Part shown: positions 6,001 through 8,310 of the stretch, piece by piece
Layout: each line of letters starts with the position of its first letter
Position numbering within the stretch: the first letter of the stretch is position 1
Origin: Anaerolineales bacterium
GTDB taxonomy: Bacteria > Chloroflexota > Anaerolineae > Anaerolineales > Villigracilaceae
Reading direction: 5' to 3'
Assembly: GCA_016789205.1 (NCBI GenBank)
Contig: JAEURF010000065.1
Coordinates: 1 to 8,310 of the forward strand
Length of the DNA: 8,310 nucleotides
The notes under the pieces: model-generated
What the model was told of the DNA's origin: nothing
What the model saw: only the letters and a program-made list of their open reading frames with translations
The model's database searches: none
Made by a program: the position numbers and the translations under genes

Positions 6001-6897
6001 ATGGACAAACCCATCGCCCTAATCGTCGAAGATGACCGCGACATTGTCGCCTTGTTTCGGCATGTTTTAGACGTGGCAGGGTATCACACCGAAATCGTCT
6101 TAGACGGCAAAGATGCGATGGATAGGCTCCAGTCATTCACCCCAAACATCGTTTTGTTAGATTTGCAATTACCGAGAATGTCTGGCATAGAAATTTTGAA
6201 AAACATGCGTGATGATGAAAGACTAAAACGTGTGCCGGTCGTTGTCATCACAGCTTATGCGCCCATGGCAGATACTTTGCCCGTAGAACCAGATTTGCTC
6301 CTACTTAAGCCAGTGGATATTAACCAACTGAGCAGTCTCGTCCAGCGTTTGCAAACTACACAAGGCGCAATTAATGAACCCTCGCATGATAAAGTCACAG
6401 GTTTATACACGTTTTCATTTTTCACAGTCCGCTTGGCATTTTCATTAGAGCGCATCAAACAAAGTTCTTTGCGCCGTTTTGGCGTTTTATTCGCAGAAGC
6501 CGAACCAGTAGCCAAATTAAAAAATCAACTCAGCCAAGATGAATACGATGCTTTCTTACACAAACTTGCAGACCAATTCCGCATGACGCTTCGCCCGACC
6601 GACACGATGGCATGGTCACCGAATCACAATCTTTTTTTTACGTTGATAGAAGAGATTCCTAGCCCAGAAGCCCCCTTGAAAATTGCTGGGCGTGTAAAAG
6701 ATAGCATGAAACGTTTTCTAGAAAATCGCCATCAAGACCTAGAGATGAAAGCAAATGTTGGCGTATTGCTTTGCGACGCTGAGTATGAAAACATTCAAAC
6801 CATATTAAAGGATATTGAAAGCGCGCGCACAAACCTGCGCGAAGGTTTATATACCAACCCTTCTATCTTTGACCGTGAAATGCTAAACAGAAAATAA
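6001..6897 (+). CDS. Response regulator: receiver domain fused to a degenerate GGDEF domain
   Basis: Residues 4-120 form a standard CheY-like receiver: acidic pair D12/E10-D11 in VEDD, phospho-acceptor D54 in VLLDLQLPRMSG, T84 in VVITA, and K103 in LLLKPVD. Residues 128-285 align with a GGDEF domain, starting from HDKVTGLYTFSFF (129-141), but catalysis is lost. The metal-binding DxDxFKxxND stretch is replaced by AEAEPVAKLKNQ, and PNHNL (207-211) stands where GGDEF should be. RPTD (198-201) is kept exactly five residues before that point, matching the RxxD c-di-GMP inhibitory site. The protein is thus more likely a phosphorylation-controlled c-di-GMP sensor or scaffold than an enzyme; this is inference by analogy with degenerate GGDEF receptors such as PopA of Caulobacter. 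The open frame extends upstream to 5914, but the receiver fold begins at 6001 and the added residues are not family-like. No histidine kinase is nearby. Confidence 0.88.
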   Translation: MDKPIALIVEDDRDIVALFRHVLDVAGYHTEIVLDGKDAMDRLQSFTPNIVLLDLQLPRMSGIEILKNMRDDERLKRVPVVVITAYAPMADTLPVEPDLLLLKPVDINQLSSLVQRLQTTQGAINEPSHDKVTGLYTFSFFTVRLAFSLERIKQSSLRRFGVLFAEAEPVAKLKNQLSQDEYDAFLHKLADQFRMTLRPTDTMAWSPNHNLFFTLIEEIPSPEAPLKIAGRVKDSMKRFLENRHQDLEMKANVGVLLCDAEYENIQTILKDIESARTNLREGLYTNPSIFDREMLNRK

Positions 6898-6899
6898 AC

Positions 6900-7706
6900 T
6901 CATAGTTTTGCTTCTAATTCATTTAACTTCATCAACACCACTTCCATTACACCGCCTGCTATCGCTAAAGATTTATCAGAAACCAAACGAATCAAATCGG
7001 GGTCAGTGCGCGAATCAACATCACCAATTTTCATACCTTCAGTCACTTCTACACGCGAATGAATCAAACCACGTAAAAGACCGTCAAACGGACTTACTAT
7101 CGGCTGACCATTAACCTCAGCAATCTTTTCGCCTGCTTTACAAAAATCACCAATCTCTTTTGAAGCGATTACATTTCCGTTGGCTGGTGAACGCAATACA
7201 CGGCGTGCATCGCCATCAGGTTGTTTACTATCTTCTTGCGTTTGTCCTTGCCAATACGCCCTGCCAAGCGTATGGCTTCGGCGGGTTTCTATCACGGCGT
7301 GGCAATTTGCTCCCGCGTTAAACCCAGGTCCAAGTCCGATATGAAGCGCGACATCGGTATATAAAGGTTCAGGTTCCGCTTTCAAGAGTCGCGCATCAAT
7401 CACAAAGGTAGATTGTGGACTCATCAAAAATTGATTTTTTAGGATGTTGGCTTGCGGGTCAATGAGGACGGCAATCTCACCCGCCTCCATCGTGACTTGA
7501 AACTGGTCTGCCGACACAAGCCTTGCACTTACGCCTTCGACAGTTTGTACGCCTGTATACACTGCTTCTGAAAATGAAACCGTACGACGGACAGCCAGCG
7601 GTTTATCAAGTTCAAGAATCGTAATTGGAAAACTAAGCCGATGTAAACGCAATGCGACGCCAGTTGCAAGGTCGCCACCGCCGCGAATGATGATTAATGG
7701 TTTCAT
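6900..7706 (-). CDS. yqeB: YqeB/EF2563-family protein (selenium-dependent molybdenum hydroxylase system)
   Basis: The 268 residues match the family named for selenium-dependent molybdenum hydroxylase maturation, whose biochemical role is not established. The N-terminus IIIRGGGDLATGVALRLH (5-22) looks like a nucleotide-binding Rossmann start, followed by ELDKPLAVRRTVSFSEAVY (32-50), with VIDARLLK at 102-109 and the family motif GLGPGFNAG (124-132) near C135 and RRSHTLGR (142-149). From about 170, a lipoyl/biotinyl-like beta fold can be recognised: LRSPANG, GDFCKAGEKIAEVNG (186-200), SPFDGLLRGLI (205-215) and GMKIGDVDSR (224-233). No xanthine-dehydrogenase-like hydroxylase, XdhC or selenium gene is in this window, so the system assignment rests on family name alone. 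The ATG shares ATGA with the stop of the upstream DUF1361 gene, so the two are probably translationally coupled. It ends 2 bases from the convergent response regulator. Confidence 0.85.
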   Translation of the reverse strand: MKPLIIIRGGGDLATGVALRLHRLSFPITILELDKPLAVRRTVSFSEAVYTGVQTVEGVSARLVSADQFQVTMEAGEIAVLIDPQANILKNQFLMSPQSTFVIDARLLKAEPEPLYTDVALHIGLGPGFNAGANCHAVIETRRSHTLGRAYWQGQTQEDSKQPDGDARRVLRSPANGNVIASKEIGDFCKAGEKIAEVNGQPIVSPFDGLLRGLIHSRVEVTEGMKIGDVDSRTDPDLIRLVSDKSLAIAGGVMEVVLMKLNELEAKL

Positions 7707-8310
7707 GTTTTTTGTGTTTGTTCCTGTAAGAGTAAGCCAAATGTATAAATAGTGACGTATATAAAAATAAACAGCATTGAAAAGACGCTGATAAAGATAA
7801 TGGATTGTAAACTAGGATTGGTTGAATAATAAATAAATTCAATGAAACGGTCATGTGGATTAAATAACACATCCCATGAATTCCAGCGCAAGAAACGCCC
7901 AATGTAAATGCCAAGGCTGGTAAGAAAACCAACGGATAAAACAAATAGCCAGCCAGTGACTCGCCCAAATTCTCTGCGGACGATATTTTGCATCATAAAC
8001 AGCGAGATAATCCCAAGCGATAGCCCTGTCCATGAAAACCATAAAATTAAGAGGACATCAAACCACAATGGCACAATTTCTTTTGGATATCGGAGATGTA
8101 ATAAGTCTGTGAGAATATATGGCGCGTTTGGGAAAAATAAAAGCCAAAGTAATGCGGCAAACGGCATGGCGAAGATGAGCGTTTTGCGATTCCATGAAAA
8201 CGATTCTGCCGCGTATGCCATGCCTAAAGGAATCCACGCTAGAAAAATGTTCCACAACAAAAATGCGTATTCATCCGAGCCACTTAAAATGGTGCGAAAA
8301 CGAAATAAGA
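7703..8310 (-). CDS. DUF1361 integral membrane protein (5' end beyond window)
   Basis: The frame stays open to the right edge, giving 201 complete visible codons and no start. A TTG at 8258-8260 could be mistaken for a start, but upstream in-frame residues (LFRFRTILSGSDEYAFL) fit continuation of the gene. DUF1361 proteins are small polytopic membrane proteins of unknown function. In visible-residue numbering, membrane segments lie at about 15-34, 43-59, 80-106, 117-137 and 167-194. Family landmarks are FFPNAPYILTDLLHL (58-72), WFDVLLILWFSWTGL (82-96), and GRFLRWNSWDVL (137-148). The stop TGA (7703-7705) overlaps the yqeB start in an ATGA. The link between a DUF1361 protein and YqeB is not explained by known function. 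Confidence 0.85.
   Translation of the reverse strand, partial: LFRFRTILSGSDEYAFLLWNIFLAWIPLGMAYAAESFSWNRKTLIFAMPFAALLWLLFFPNAPYILTDLLHLRYPKEIVPLWFDVLLILWFSWTGLSLGIISLFMMQNIVRREFGRVTGWLFVLSVGFLTSLGIYIGRFLRWNSWDVLFNPHDRFIEFIYYSTNPSLQSIIFISVFSMLFIFIYVTIYTFGLLLQEQTQKT

Noticed and set aside
7633..7968. Minus-strand open frame across the DUF1361-yqeB junction
   Set aside because: It overlaps two recognised genes in another frame and has no family resemblance.
8258..8260. TTG as start codon of the DUF1361 gene
   Set aside because: The frame stays open to the window edge with plausible coding residues, so the gene is cut rather than starting here.

Overview
The window looks like a chromosomal segment of a moderate-GC bacterium, most likely of the phylum Chloroflexota (Anaerolineae-like). 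That assignment is inference from the style of the SecD/SecF proteins, the tandem PAS-type sensor, and the pairing of a YqeB-family protein with a DUF1361 membrane protein. No rRNA, tRNA, CRISPR array, transposase or phage gene is visible.

Layout. (1) Positions 1-806: the possible tail of an upstream gene, an A+T-rich gene for a membrane-anchored or exported protein of unknown function, then a 187-base gap. The gap holds a good -10 box, a strong stem-loop and a six-codon mini-ORF in front of secD. (2) 807-3101: secD and secF as separate genes, 24 bases apart, which together form the SecDF accessory of the Sec translocon. A strong hairpin plus U-run terminates this operon and also lies just past the end of the convergent operon. 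(3) 3138-5895, minus strand: a diguanylate cyclase with two tandem PAS-like sensor repeats, followed by a glycerate 2-kinase whose start overlaps the cyclase stop by 11 bases. (4) 5896-6000: a compact divergent promoter region. (5) 6001-6897, plus strand: a response regulator whose receiver is fused to a GGDEF domain that has lost its catalytic residues. Its -10 box sits so close to the ATG that the mRNA is probably leaderless. (6) 6900-8310, minus strand: a DUF1361 membrane protein, cut by the window edge, and a YqeB-family protein, joined by an ATGA overlap. The yqeB end and the response regulator end are separated by only 2 bases.

How the genes may work together. SecD and SecF are housekeeping export proteins. 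The middle of the window is a small cyclic-di-GMP signalling locus. The cyclase has an intact GGDEF site but no RxxD inhibitory site. Its divergent neighbour has no GGDEF signature but keeps an RxxD exactly where the inhibitory site should lie. Read together, one protein may make c-di-GMP and the other may sense it; this is the most interesting point in the window and is an inference from motif positions. The glycerate kinase is probably co-transcribed with the cyclase, but no functional link is established.
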